Shown here: positions 32,785 to 40,769 of the stretch, in pieces
How the letters are laid out: each line of letters opens with the position of its first letter
Position numbering within the stretch: position 1 is the first letter of the stretch
Assembly (NCBI RefSeq): GCF_014697355.1
Contig: NZ_JACJRQ010000019.1
Span: 88,474-152,473 of the forward strand
Reading direction: 5' to 3'
From: Nostoc calcicola FACHB-3891
GTDB lineage: Bacteria; Cyanobacteriota; Cyanobacteriia; Cyanobacteriales; Nostocaceae
DNA length: 64,000 nt
Position numbers and translations under genes: made by a program
The notes under the pieces: model-generated
What the model was told of the DNA's origin: nothing
Database searches by the model: none
Seen by the model: only the letters and a program-made list of their open reading frames with translations

Positions 32785-32870
32785 ATGTTTTGGTTAAGGC
32801 AAGAGACAAGGGTAAATCGCCGTCTGTACAAAGACGCGATAAATCGCGGTCTCTACAAAGGATTGATGAT
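32785..32870. repeat. GACGCGATAAATCGC-type repeat
   Basis: GGTTAAGGCAAGAGAC, AAATCGCCGTCTGTAC and GACGCGATAAATCGCGGTCTC form an element related to those at 23.68 and 42.69 kb. Confidence 0.55.
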
Positions 32871-32920
32871 TGCAAAAATATAATATGATACTTCGTGATA
32901 TCTAAAATAATTGCAAATTC

Positions 32921-33400
32921 ATGATCGAAAATCCTATACAATTACTACTGAGTGCAGTTATTGTTAGCTTAGGCCTATTACCATCATTAGCTCAAGCACA
33001 GCAGCGGGTTTCTGATGCCCAAGTTGCGGCAATGGTAGAGGCGTTGCGACAAGCTGCACCGCAAACAAAAAATCCCAACGATGGACTTTATAGCGAATGG
33101 CAAGTGAAGCCAGAAACCCTCAAAGGCTGGTCAAAAACTTGTCTCAAACGAGAACTAACACCAACACAATTTGAAAACAGTCCGGCGATCGCCCGCTCCG
33201 TTGTATCCTGTATCACCCGCCGTGAGTTAACCAATCAATTCGCCGCCACCAACAATAATGAAATTGCATCTGTGCGTGGCGCTGCTTGTTGGTGGATGAC
33301 TGGTAACTATACAGGTTGCAACAAAGGCTTCACTGGTGATTATGTGCAAAAAGTTGTCCGTTTTTACCAACAACAACGTTCAAAACCAGCAGCAAGATAA
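32921..33400 (+). CDS. Secreted hypothetical protein
   Basis: 159 residues with a clear signal peptide (IQLLLSAVIVSLGLLPSLAQ, cleavage likely at AQA-QQ). The mature part has four Cys (TCLKREL, SCITRREL, AACWWMTG, GCNKGF) that could form two disulfides and a YVQKVVRFYQQQ helix. This looks like a conserved cyanobacterial exported protein, but no function is known to me. It converges with the DsbA-like gene, 3 bases apart, a suggestive but unproven link given its cysteines. Confidence 0.7.
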   Translation: MIENPIQLLLSAVIVSLGLLPSLAQAQQRVSDAQVAAMVEALRQAAPQTKNPNDGLYSEWQVKPETLKGWSKTCLKRELTPTQFENSPAIARSVVSCITRRELTNQFAATNNNEIASVRGAACWWMTGNYTGCNKGFTGDYVQKVVRFYQQQRSKPAAR

Positions 33401-33403
33401 TCA

Positions 33404-34063
33404 TCAAAGGGCGGTTTTTAAAGATAATTCTTTGACCTTTTCAGTCAGCCAATCAACACGATCCTTGCCCCAAAATTTTTCGCCTTCTACCACCCAAGTT
33501 GGTACGCCAGGACAGCCAAATCGATCGTATTCTGCCAAAGCTTCCACTGCGGCAAGTCCCGCTGCTTCGCCCTGGGCTAATTCTAGAATGCGATCGCCAT
33601 TTAACCCAACATCATTGGCAACTTTCCTAATTACAGACTCATCGTTGACATCAAGCAAGTCAACATAGCTGGCTCGATAAAAAGCAGCATCCAGAAGATG
33701 CTCCTTCCCGCTTCCACGAGCAGCGTAATATGCTCTAGCGGGAAGTTCTTCCCGACTAAATTTCATTTCTTGCCAGCGTTTTACCCACCTCCGAAATTCC
33801 TCAAGCTCTTTGAATCGAATTTCAATGCCGTACTTTTTTGCCCACCGCAAACAATCTTCTTTGTGATACAACGATACGGCTGCACTTTCACTTCCTCCTT
33901 GGAGATCGGCAACCTTAATACCCCGCTCCTTGGGAATGTAAATTGGTCGTCGTTCTATATCCACAGGTAAACCCTGCAATGATTTTTCAGCAAGAATGAT
34001 GCCAATGTATGAGTTTGCTGAGTGGTATATTGAATAGGAGTAAACTTTGATTCGCTGTGACAT
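33404..34063 (-). CDS. DsbA-like thioredoxin-fold protein (2-hydroxychromene-2-carboxylate isomerase type)
   Basis: 219 residues from the ATG at 34063. The frame is open to 34126, but the extra residues are translated MITE DNA. The start VYSYSIYHSANSYIGIILAE has the HCCA isomerase N-terminal pattern (fYDfxSPYSYla-like) with Ser-Ala-Asn instead of a CxxC, so redox activity is unlikely. The all-helical insertion and the end DRFGCPGVPTWVVEGEKFWG then KDRVDWL fit the DsbA/HCCA family; PGVPTW holds the cis-Pro. It probably acts as a glutathione-dependent isomerase or transferase in the cytosol. Confidence 0.8.
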   Translation of the reverse strand: MSQRIKVYSYSIYHSANSYIGIILAEKSLQGLPVDIERRPIYIPKERGIKVADLQGGSESAAVSLYHKEDCLRWAKKYGIEIRFKELEEFRRWVKRWQEMKFSREELPARAYYAARGSGKEHLLDAAFYRASYVDLLDVNDESVIRKVANDVGLNGDRILELAQGEAAGLAAVEALAEYDRFGCPGVPTWVVEGEKFWGKDRVDWLTEKVKELSLKTAL

Positions 34064-34069
34064 ATATTT

Positions 34070-34150
34070 CCATAAATATTTTTTTGTTTCACGCAGAGGC
34101 GCAGAGACGCAGAGGAGAGAACGCAAAGAAAGAGTTTTGCAAGAAGTCTT
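34070..34150. mobile_element. MITE-like element (copy 3), left end truncated
   Basis: CATAAATATTTTTTTG.TTCACGCAGAGGCGCAG to GAGTTTTGCAAGAAGTCT matches copy 1 at 10.09 kb, but the left TAGACCTCTTG end is missing and the right end has AAGT for AGGT. Confidence 0.65.
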
Positions 34151-34189
34151 TTCTTTTATAGCTATCTAAATTAATTCGCTATTTTAATA

Positions 34190-34819
34190 TTAAATTTTGC
34201 TTTTAACCCATTGGCGAAATTCTTTAACTAATTCTAAGTAATCTTTTTCCCCCACCTGAGCTAAAAAATTAGAAATCTCTGTTAGTGGCAGATTGGGAAA
34301 TGCTAAACTTTCTTCAACAGATATATATTTCTGATTTTGTAAAACGTTAATAGTAAAATCTTTACCATCATATCGCCAGATTTCAGGCACACCCATATCA
34401 GCATAGACTTGAAAGCGGTTTTTAGAACTGCTAGTAATATCAATTTCTACTACTAAATCTGGTGGCGGATCTTGCGCTAAATCTATTCTTTTTTTGCCTC
34501 TGATGAAATTAATATTTTCAATGTAAAAGCATTTATCTGGTTCTGCACCACTCAGTTCTGGACGTTTAAAAGTGGTAGAACCAAGGGACTCAATTCTAAG
34601 TTCTAGTTCTTCTGCAAGAGTTTCGACAAATCGACCTGCAATTTCTTTGTATCGTTCATGTTCCGGTGAAGGAGCCATGATTTCTAGAGTACCTCGATTG
34701 TAAGTAAGTCGGAGGCGGCGATTTACACTAAGTTCAGTTAGCAAGTTTTCATAGGTTTGCCAACTGATATCTGATAAGTGGATGATTTCTGTAGGTTCAA
34801 GCAGCGTGTTGCTAGTCAT
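34190..34819 (-). CDS. Uma2-family endonuclease-like protein (DUF820)
   Basis: 209 residues from ATG 34819, or 222 from 34858. The fold is PD-(D/E)XK-like: YNRGTLEIMAPSPEHERYK, IESLGSTTFKRPELSGAEPD, DPPPDLVVEIDIT with the catalytic-type Glu-Ile-Asp, MGVPEIWRYDGKDFTI. It is the intact relative of the pseudogene at 6.9 kb. Role unsettled: these genes are abundant in cyanobacteria and have been linked to mobile elements. Confidence 0.88.
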   Translation of the reverse strand: MTSNTLLEPTEIIHLSDISWQTYENLLTELSVNRRLRLTYNRGTLEIMAPSPEHERYKEIAGRFVETLAEELELRIESLGSTTFKRPELSGAEPDKCFYIENINFIRGKKRIDLAQDPPPDLVVEIDITSSSKNRFQVYADMGVPEIWRYDGKDFTINVLQNQKYISVEESLAFPNLPLTEISNFLAQVGEKDYLELVKEFRQWVKSKI

Positions 34820-35034
34820 AGCGATATGTGATGTATGTTCTCGCTGTACAATAGCCATTCTTACTCTTACTGTACTTTAAGTTCAATCTTCGATAAAGGT
34901 AGGTATCTAGTTGCTACAGTCGCGGTGAAAACTACTAAGCTGGTAAATAGCACGTTTAAACTTTACCGGAAAATCTGAATCGCATTCATCGGCGATTCAC
35001 AATTCCTCACTGGCGAACTACCTGTAATTACATT

Positions 35035-36501
35035 ATGTTTGATGCTTTATCTGACCGTTTAGAAGCCGCCTGGAAAAAACTGCGGGGACAGGACAAAATT
35101 TCTCAATCCAACATTCAAGACGCTTTGCGGGAAGTACGCCGCGCTTTGTTGGAAGCTGATGTCAATCTCCAGGTAGTCAAAGATTTTATTAGCGAAGTCG
35201 AAACCAAGGCACAGGGAGCCGAGGTAGTCTCCGGCGTGCGACCTGACCAACAGTTCATCAAAATTGTTCACGATGAACTGGTAGAGGTGATGGGAGATGA
35301 GAATGTTCCTCTAGTAGAAGCTCAAGAACAGCCTACTATTGTGTTAATGGCTGGGTTGCAAGGTACTGGTAAAACTACGGCGACTGCGAAGTTAGCTTTA
35401 CATCTAAGGAAATTAGACCGTAGTTGCTTGTTGGTGGCGACAGATGTGTATCGCCCAGCAGCGATCGACCAGTTGATAACGTTGGGTAAGCAAATTGACG
35501 TACCAGTTTTTGAACTCGGAAGCGATGCCGATCCCGTAGAAATCGCGCGGCAAGGTGTAGAACGTGGCAGAGCAGAAGGTGTAAATACAGTAATTATTGA
35601 TACTGCCGGACGACTGCAAATTGACGAAGATATGATGGCGGAATTAGCCCGCATCAAAGAAACTGTCCAACCCCACGAAACTCTGTTGGTGGTGGATGCG
35701 ATGACTGGTCAAGAAGCAGCCAATTTGACCCGCACCTTTCACAATCAAATCGGCATTACTGGGGCGATTCTCACCAAACTCGATGGTGATAGCCGGGGTG
35801 GTGCGGCGCTTTCAGTCCGACGAATTTCGGGAGCGCCAATTAAGTTTGTGGGGGTGGGTGAAAAAGTCGAGGCACTGCAACCGTTTTATCCCGATCGCAT
35901 GGCATCGCGGATTTTGGGAATGGGCGATGTCTTGACTTTGGTCGAAAAAGCCCAGGAAGAATTCGATCTAGCAGATGCCGAGAAAATGCAGGAGAAAATC
36001 CTGTCGGCGAAGTTCGATTTTACCGACTTTCTCAAGCAGCTACGAATGCTGAAGAACATGGGATCTCTGGGAGGCTTCATCAAGATGATTCCAGGGATGA
36101 ACAAGCTCTCAGACGACCAGCTCAAGCAGGGAGAAACCCAGCTCAAGCGCTGCGAAGCCATGATTAACTCCATGACTCGCCAGGAACGCCATGACCCCGA
36201 TTTATTAGCCAGTTCTCCCAGTCGGCGGCGGCGGATTGCTGCTGGTTCAGGCTACAGAGAGTCCGATGTGACTAAACTGGTAGGTGATTTCCAAAAAATG
36301 CGATCGCTCATGCAACAAATGGGTCAAGGCGGCTTCCCTGGAATGCCAGGAATGTTCGGTGGCGGTGGCGGCATGGGCAACGCCTTCGCAGGTGCAGGTA
36401 ATCGTGCCCCGTCCCCCGGATGGCGAGGTTACAACGCTGGCACCCCACCCGCGAAAAAGAAAAAGAAAGAAAAAAAGAAAAAAGGATTCGGTAATCTTTA
36501 G
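35035..36501 (+). CDS. ffh: Signal recognition particle protein Ffh (SRP54)
   Basis: 488 residues; GTPase that binds SRP RNA and nascent signal sequences for membrane targeting. N domain (residues 1-90, ISQSNIQDALREVRRALLEA), G domain with GLQGTGKTTATAKLA (G1), DTAGRLQIDEDMM (G3) and TKLDGDSRGGAAL (G4/closing loop), and M domain with MGSLGGFIKMIPGM and the RNA-binding Ser-Arg-rich SPSRRRRIAAGSG. The tail is Gly/Met-rich and ends in a Lys-rich stretch. Start ATG 35035 gives the standard MFDALSDRLEAAWKKLRG. Confidence 0.97.
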   Translation: MFDALSDRLEAAWKKLRGQDKISQSNIQDALREVRRALLEADVNLQVVKDFISEVETKAQGAEVVSGVRPDQQFIKIVHDELVEVMGDENVPLVEAQEQPTIVLMAGLQGTGKTTATAKLALHLRKLDRSCLLVATDVYRPAAIDQLITLGKQIDVPVFELGSDADPVEIARQGVERGRAEGVNTVIIDTAGRLQIDEDMMAELARIKETVQPHETLLVVDAMTGQEAANLTRTFHNQIGITGAILTKLDGDSRGGAALSVRRISGAPIKFVGVGEKVEALQPFYPDRMASRILGMGDVLTLVEKAQEEFDLADAEKMQEKILSAKFDFTDFLKQLRMLKNMGSLGGFIKMIPGMNKLSDDQLKQGETQLKRCEAMINSMTRQERHDPDLLASSPSRRRRIAAGSGYRESDVTKLVGDFQKMRSLMQQMGQGGFPGMPGMFGGGGGMGNAFAGAGNRAPSPGWRGYNAGTPPAKKKKKEKKKKGFGNL

Positions 36502-36605
36502 GGATTGGGGATTGGGGAAGATGAGGGAGATGAGGGAGATGAGGGAGAATAACTCCAAACTCCAAACTCCTAACTCCTAACTCCTAACTCCTAACTCCTA
36601 ACGAC
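36502..36605. repeat. GGGATTGGGG / GAGATGAGG / AACTCCT tandem repeats
   Basis: Short tandem repeats in the ffh-rpsP gap, ending near 36600. The following 78 bases should hold the rpsP leader. Confidence 0.7.
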
Positions 36606-36683
36606 AAATAGCAGCAAACACGAGACGAGTGCTAGAATTAGCATTTCGGCATACTTAACCAATAGGAGAATGATTCTTCAACC

Positions 36684-36944
36684 ATGATCAAACTGCGCTT
36701 GAAGCGATACGGTAAAAAGCGGGAAGCAAGTTACCGCATTGTCGCCATTAACAGCCTCGCTCGCCGCGATGGCCGTCCCCTAGAAGAGTTGGGATTCTAT
36801 AACCCGAGAACCGATGAAGTGCGACTAGATGTTCCCGGCATCGTCAAGCGACTACAACAAGGCGCTCAACCCACTGACACGGTACGTCGCATCTTAGTAA
36901 AAGCCAATGTTTTTGAACAGGTCAGTGCCACAGCCGCATCATAA
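36684..36944 (+). CDS. rpsP: 30S ribosomal protein S16
   Basis: 86 residues. MIKLRLKRYGKKREASYRIV then INSLARRDGRPLEELGFYNP is the S16 signature; the C-terminal VKRLQQGAQPTDTVRRIL also fits. Lies in the conserved order ffh-rpsP-KH protein seen in many bacteria. The downstream KH gene begins inside its last codons. Confidence 0.97.
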   Translation: MIKLRLKRYGKKREASYRIVAINSLARRDGRPLEELGFYNPRTDEVRLDVPGIVKRLQQGAQPTDTVRRILVKANVFEQVSATAAS

Positions 36945-37341
36945 TTTCGGAACACAATCCCCAAAAGCTAGTCCCAATTATGTTGGGCTAGTTAGATTTT
37001 TGGTGCAGCCGTTTTTAGAATCTCCAGAAACTTTAAGCGTCGATAGTGAAATTTCCCAAACCCTAAATCGGGTTTGGATTCGTATCGCCTTTGAAAGCAC
37101 AGATAAAGGAAAAGTGTTTGGTCGGGGAGGACGCAATATTCAGGCGATTCGTACAGTAATTGCCGCAGCCGCAGCGGCAGCTGGACAATCGGTATACCTG
37201 GATATCTACGGCAGTACTACTCCAGACCGGGAGGGTATGTCTTTTGATGAAGACACAGAAGAGCGATCGCCGCCACCACCAAAAACCAGAGAACCGCGAA
37301 CAAATGGGCCTAAACCCATTGTTAAACCCCGCATCCGCTAG
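36907..37341 (+). CDS. KH-domain RNA-binding protein (KhpA/YlqC type)
   Basis: 144 residues. The core YVGLVRFLVQPFLESPETLS and the KH loop GRGGRNIQAIRTVIAAAA (GxxG = GRGG) match the small KH proteins encoded after rpsP. A Pro/Arg-rich tail (PPPPKTREPRTNGPKPIVKP) is an extension relative to the usual 75-80 residue form. The start at 36907 overlaps rpsP by 38 bases; the homologous part begins only at about residue 24, but no good ATG lies between, so the overlap start is kept with some doubt. Confidence 0.85.
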   Translation: MFLNRSVPQPHHNFGTQSPKASPNYVGLVRFLVQPFLESPETLSVDSEISQTLNRVWIRIAFESTDKGKVFGRGGRNIQAIRTVIAAAAAAAGQSVYLDIYGSTTPDREGMSFDEDTEERSPPPPKTREPRTNGPKPIVKPRIR

Positions 37342-37604
37342 ATTAAAACTAGAGAAAAAGTCTGAGCGGAGGTAACCACAACCGCTCAGAATTTTTGTCA
37401 AGATGGAAAACTAAGCGTAGCTCCCGCTGAGTATTATCTGCGACAAGCTGCGCTTAGCTTGTTCGTGTTTGGGGATACGATCTGTTCCAATTACAAGGGT
37501 TGGGGCATGTAGCAAGCTTTAAGAGTAGGGGTATAAAAAAACAATTCCAAAATCCAAGTTGTGCTGGAAGCGCACCTTTGGTGCGACCAAAATATAAAAT
37601 TACT

Positions 37605-38558
37605 ATGGTAGATGCTTTAAAAATTGAGTTGCCAAATATTCCCAGTGCGATCGCTCTAGCGGGAGATGGAGAAGAAAATCTCAAATTCCTATCTCGGCAA
37701 ACGGGAGCTAATTTGGTGTTGCGCGGACAGGAATTACTGATTTCTGGTACAGAGAAGCAAATCGATCTAGCTGCGAAATTAGTGCGATCGCTTGAAGTTA
37801 TCTGGATTAAAGGCAATACCATTTCCAGTGCCGATATTTTAACAGCTCGCCAAGCTTTGGATAGCGATCGGCAAGGCGAACTGCAAGATTTACAGCGAGA
37901 TGTCCTCGCCAGAAGTCGCCGGGGCGAAGAAATCCGCGCCAAAACCTTTCGCCAACGTCAATATATCGACGCAATACGCAAACGTGACCTCACCTTTGGC
38001 GTTGGCCCTGCTGGTACTGGTAAAACTTATCTCGCTGTGGTTGTCGCCGTCCAAGCACTCCTAGCCAACCAATTTGAAAAACTCATTTTAACTCGCCCTG
38101 CGGTCGAAGCTGGTGAACGACTCGGCTTTTTACCTGGAGACTTGCAGCAGAAAGTCAATCCCTACCTCCGCCCACTTTACGATGCTATTTATGAATTCAT
38201 CGACCCAGAAAAAGTACCTAATTTAATGGAACGTGGTGTAATTGAAGTCGCACCACTCGCCTATATGCGGGGACGTACTCTCAATAACGCCTTTGTAATT
38301 GTAGATGAAGCCCAAAATACTACACCGGGTCAGATGAAAATGGTTTTGACTCGTTTGGGCTTTCGTTCCAAAATGGTGATTACAGGCGATATTACCCAAA
38401 CCGACTTGCCACTCAACCAACCATCAGGCCTAACAATAGCGTTGCAAATTTTAAAACACGTCGAAGGCATTGCCTTTTGTGAATTTTCCCAAAAAGATGT
38501 TGTTCGCCATGCTTTAGTTCAACGAATTGTCGCTGCTTATGAACAATATGAAAAATAG
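37605..38558 (+). CDS. PhoH-family ATPase
   Basis: 317 residues from the ATG at 37605, giving the family start MVDALKIELPNIPSAIALAG; the frame is open from 37500, but that part has no family match. KH-like N-terminal part (QTGANLVLRGQELLISGTEK), then the ATPase: Walker A GPAGTGKT, LTRPAVEAGERLGFLPGDLQ, Walker B FVIVDEAQNTTPGQMKMVLT, and the closing GDITQTDLP. Predicted RNA-linked ATPase. Follows the KH gene on the same strand. Confidence 0.93.
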   Translation: MVDALKIELPNIPSAIALAGDGEENLKFLSRQTGANLVLRGQELLISGTEKQIDLAAKLVRSLEVIWIKGNTISSADILTARQALDSDRQGELQDLQRDVLARSRRGEEIRAKTFRQRQYIDAIRKRDLTFGVGPAGTGKTYLAVVVAVQALLANQFEKLILTRPAVEAGERLGFLPGDLQQKVNPYLRPLYDAIYEFIDPEKVPNLMERGVIEVAPLAYMRGRTLNNAFVIVDEAQNTTPGQMKMVLTRLGFRSKMVITGDITQTDLPLNQPSGLTIALQILKHVEGIAFCEFSQKDVVRHALVQRIVAAYEQYEK

Positions 38559-38640
38559 GGATTGGGGACTGGGGATTGGGGACTGGGGACTGGGAAGATG
38601 AATTAATAACTAATGACTAATGACAAAGGACAAATAACAA

Positions 38641-39045
38641 ATGACCACAACATTAAAAGAATTTTTAGCAGCTTGTGAAAACCTCGGAACTTTGCGTCTA
38701 ATTGTTACTAGCAGTGCTGCTGTTTTAGAAGCAAGAGGTAAATTAGAAAAGCTATTTTATGCAGAATTGCCCAAAGGTAAATACGCAAATATGCACACCG
38801 AAGGTTTTGAGTTTCACTTGAATATGGACAAAATTACCCAAGTTAAATTTGAAACGGGTGAAGCGAAGAGAGGAAATTTTACAACCTATGCAATTCGCTT
38901 TTTAGATGATAAACAAGAGCCAGCTTTAAGTCTATTTTTGCAATGGGGTAAGCCAGGAGAATATGAACCAGGTCAAGTTGAAACTTGGCAGACTTTAAAA
39001 GAAAAATATGGAGAAATTTGGCAACCTTTACCAGCAGAAATTTAA
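38641..39045 (+). CDS. ChuX/HutX-like small protein
   Basis: 134 residues. MHTEGFEFHLNMDKITQVKF, then AIRFLDDKQEPALSLFLQWG and the final QVETWQTLKEKYG resemble the ChuX/HutX heme-utilisation fold, in which a strand pair is followed by a closing helix. Family membership is a judgement from pattern only; a conserved cyanobacterial protein of unknown role is the safe reading. No signal peptide. Repeats (GGGGATTGG) separate it from phoH. Confidence 0.55.
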   Translation: MTTTLKEFLAACENLGTLRLIVTSSAAVLEARGKLEKLFYAELPKGKYANMHTEGFEFHLNMDKITQVKFETGEAKRGNFTTYAIRFLDDKQEPALSLFLQWGKPGEYEPGQVETWQTLKEKYGEIWQPLPAEI

Positions 39046-39085
39046 CCCAGCTAATATCAATTTTTTATAAAGCTGCATAGAATTC

Positions 39086-39170
39086 GATCCCCCCTAACCC
39101 CCCTTAAAAAGGGGGGAACCGGAAAAACATCTATCAAAGTCCCCCTTTTTAAGGGGGATTTAGGGGGATC
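39086..39170. mobile_element. GATCCCCCCTAA inverted-repeat element
   Basis: 85 bp from GATCCCCCCTAACCCCCCTT to AAGGGGGATTTAGGGGGATC; each end also holds its own CCCCCTT/AAGGGGG hairpin. A common MITE-like palindrome of Nostoc-type genomes. Confidence 0.75.
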
Positions 39171-39202
39171 AAGATATGTGCAACTTCACATTAAATTGGT
39201 AT

Positions 39203-39328
39203 AAGAGACCTCCAAAGAAAAAAATATTCCATCCCTGCGGGACGCTCCGCGAACGTAGGGTAGCACAGCTGTGCTACCCGAAAAATGTACAAATAATTTG
39301 GGATAATTTATTTTCTGGAAGTCCCTAA
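39203..39328. mobile_element. MITE-like element, AGGGACTTCCA ends (copy 2), overlapping the ccmK stop
   Basis: Reverse orientation to copy 1: left GAGACCTCCAAAGAAAAAAA, centre GGGTAGCACAGCTGTGCTACCC, right TTCTGGAAGTCCCTAAA. It carries the extra CCCTGCGGGACGCTCCGCG segment. Its right end supplies the TAG of the ccmK paralog (39325-39327). Confidence 0.8.
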
Positions 39329-39663
39329 ACAGATAAGGGTGGAGGAAATCGGATATCTGCACCGAATTCTTCGACATTAGCACTGCGATAAATCGGTAAA
39401 ACATATTCTAAATTTTCGTGGGGGCGGGGAATAATATGATGAGAAAGCAGCTCGCCACCGGTTACTCGCAACGCCGCCTTTAGTCCTGCTGTTAACGCCA
39501 CATTCACCTCGCCCACAACCCCACGAATTAACACAGTAATTCGTCCCAAATCAGTATTTTCGTAACCAACAAGGGTAACACGAGCAGCTTTACACATAGC
39601 ATCTCCCACTTCCACTGCTGTGGGAACGCCGTAAACTTCAATCATGCCTAGTGCCAATGTCAT
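39325..39663 (-). CDS. CcmK-type carboxysome shell protein (lone paralog)
   Basis: 112 residues with one BMC domain forming hexameric shell tiles: MIEVYGVPTAVEVGDAMCKA, ARVTLVGYENTDLGRITVLI, RGVVGEVNVALTAG, then HIIPRPHENLEYVLPI, the conserved shell-protein end. The pore-loop stretch differs from CcmK1/CcmK2, and the gene lies far from any ccm operon, as described for satellite CcmK paralogs (CcmK5/CcmK6 type). Good AGGA ribosome site before ATG 39663. The stop codon lies inside a MITE, so the C-terminal residues FPPPLSV may be altered from the ancestral end. Confidence 0.88.
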   Translation of the reverse strand: MTLALGMIEVYGVPTAVEVGDAMCKAARVTLVGYENTDLGRITVLIRGVVGEVNVALTAGLKAALRVTGGELLSHHIIPRPHENLEYVLPIYRSANVEEFGADIRFPPPLSV

Positions 39664-39880
39664 GGTTGTCCTAGTATTGAGGATTGTGTTTTGGTAGGGG
39701 CGTACAGCTGTACAGCCCTACAGCGAATTCATTTTGTTGCAAAGATTTTTGGAAACGGTATAAAGTTAGTTACTAAGCCATATTTTTGATTTGGATAATA
39801 CGCAATATCTCTAAGTGCATTATTATCCCATAGATTAATTTTTAATCCATAAATAATGAACGTTTAATACAAAACTGCTC

Positions 39881-40681
39881 ATGCTGATAACTAAGGTAAT
39901 TTGGAGTTTTTGCTTGCTGCTTTTATTCCTACTGGGGAGTGGTGAGGCTATTGCAGGTGAGTTATCTCAACGCTTAGCTAATTTTCCTCAGTGGGAAAAA
40001 TTAACCTCCGTGGAACCGGCTTCGGGTGATTTAGTTTACCCTGAATGGATGGCTGGTACTTGGCAGGTGACAAGCACGTTGGTAGATTTGGCTGCGCCTT
40101 TGGCACCAGATATTGTCACACCAGGGTTTGAAGGTAATCGCCGACAATTAAATCAACCTGTGAGTTTTTTAGTAAGATTTGTAAAAGAGCAACCACAGAA
40201 CACTGGGTTAAAAATACTTCCTTGGATAGATAAAAAATCACCAATTTTAGTAGCCGATAGAGCATTTAATAGTTTGAATCTGGCACGAGCTTCTTTAGGA
40301 AATGAAGCGGTGTTAGGGGTTAAAGTAGATCCAGATTCACCTAATCGTCAAATTACATTCTTGCGTAGCAGTCACCAACTAGTTTCCATTGTTACTGCAC
40401 GGTCTACAGAAACTACTCCTGATGGCAAGTTCATTACTACAGAGGTATTTCAACAACTATTTAAAGGCAGTTCACGCCCCTATTTAAACTCTGTGGAATC
40501 TACTACGGCTTACCACAAACTTTCCACAGATAATCCAACAATTGAAGCAGATCAAGTTACTGCTGTTTATCTTTCACCGCAAGATCCAAATTATTTTACC
40601 GCAGGTTCTCGTCCAGTTGCTCTTTATCGCTATCACCTGGAATTTGTCCCTGCACAAATGCTTACTACTTCAAAGAAGTGA
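39881..40681 (+). CDS. DUF6816-like exported protein
   Basis: 266 residues with a signal peptide (VIWSFCLLLLFLLGSGEAIA, cleavage near IAG). The mature part has a lipocalin-like look (WMAGTWQVTSTLVDL, later strands QITFLRSSHQLVSIVTARST). Similar proteins are conserved across cyanobacteria and plastids with probable lumenal location; function unknown. Stands alone before the ABC exporter gene. Confidence 0.7.
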   Translation: MLITKVIWSFCLLLLFLLGSGEAIAGELSQRLANFPQWEKLTSVEPASGDLVYPEWMAGTWQVTSTLVDLAAPLAPDIVTPGFEGNRRQLNQPVSFLVRFVKEQPQNTGLKILPWIDKKSPILVADRAFNSLNLARASLGNEAVLGVKVDPDSPNRQITFLRSSHQLVSIVTARSTETTPDGKFITTEVFQQLFKGSSRPYLNSVESTTAYHKLSTDNPTIEADQVTAVYLSPQDPNYFTAGSRPVALYRYHLEFVPAQMLTTSKK

Positions 40682-40769
40682 TTTCAAATTTTAACCCTTG
40701 ACTATTTTGTAGCATGTCTGTAGTATATAGGTTCCAAGTTAACGATCGCGCTCTTGGAAGGTGTGCATC

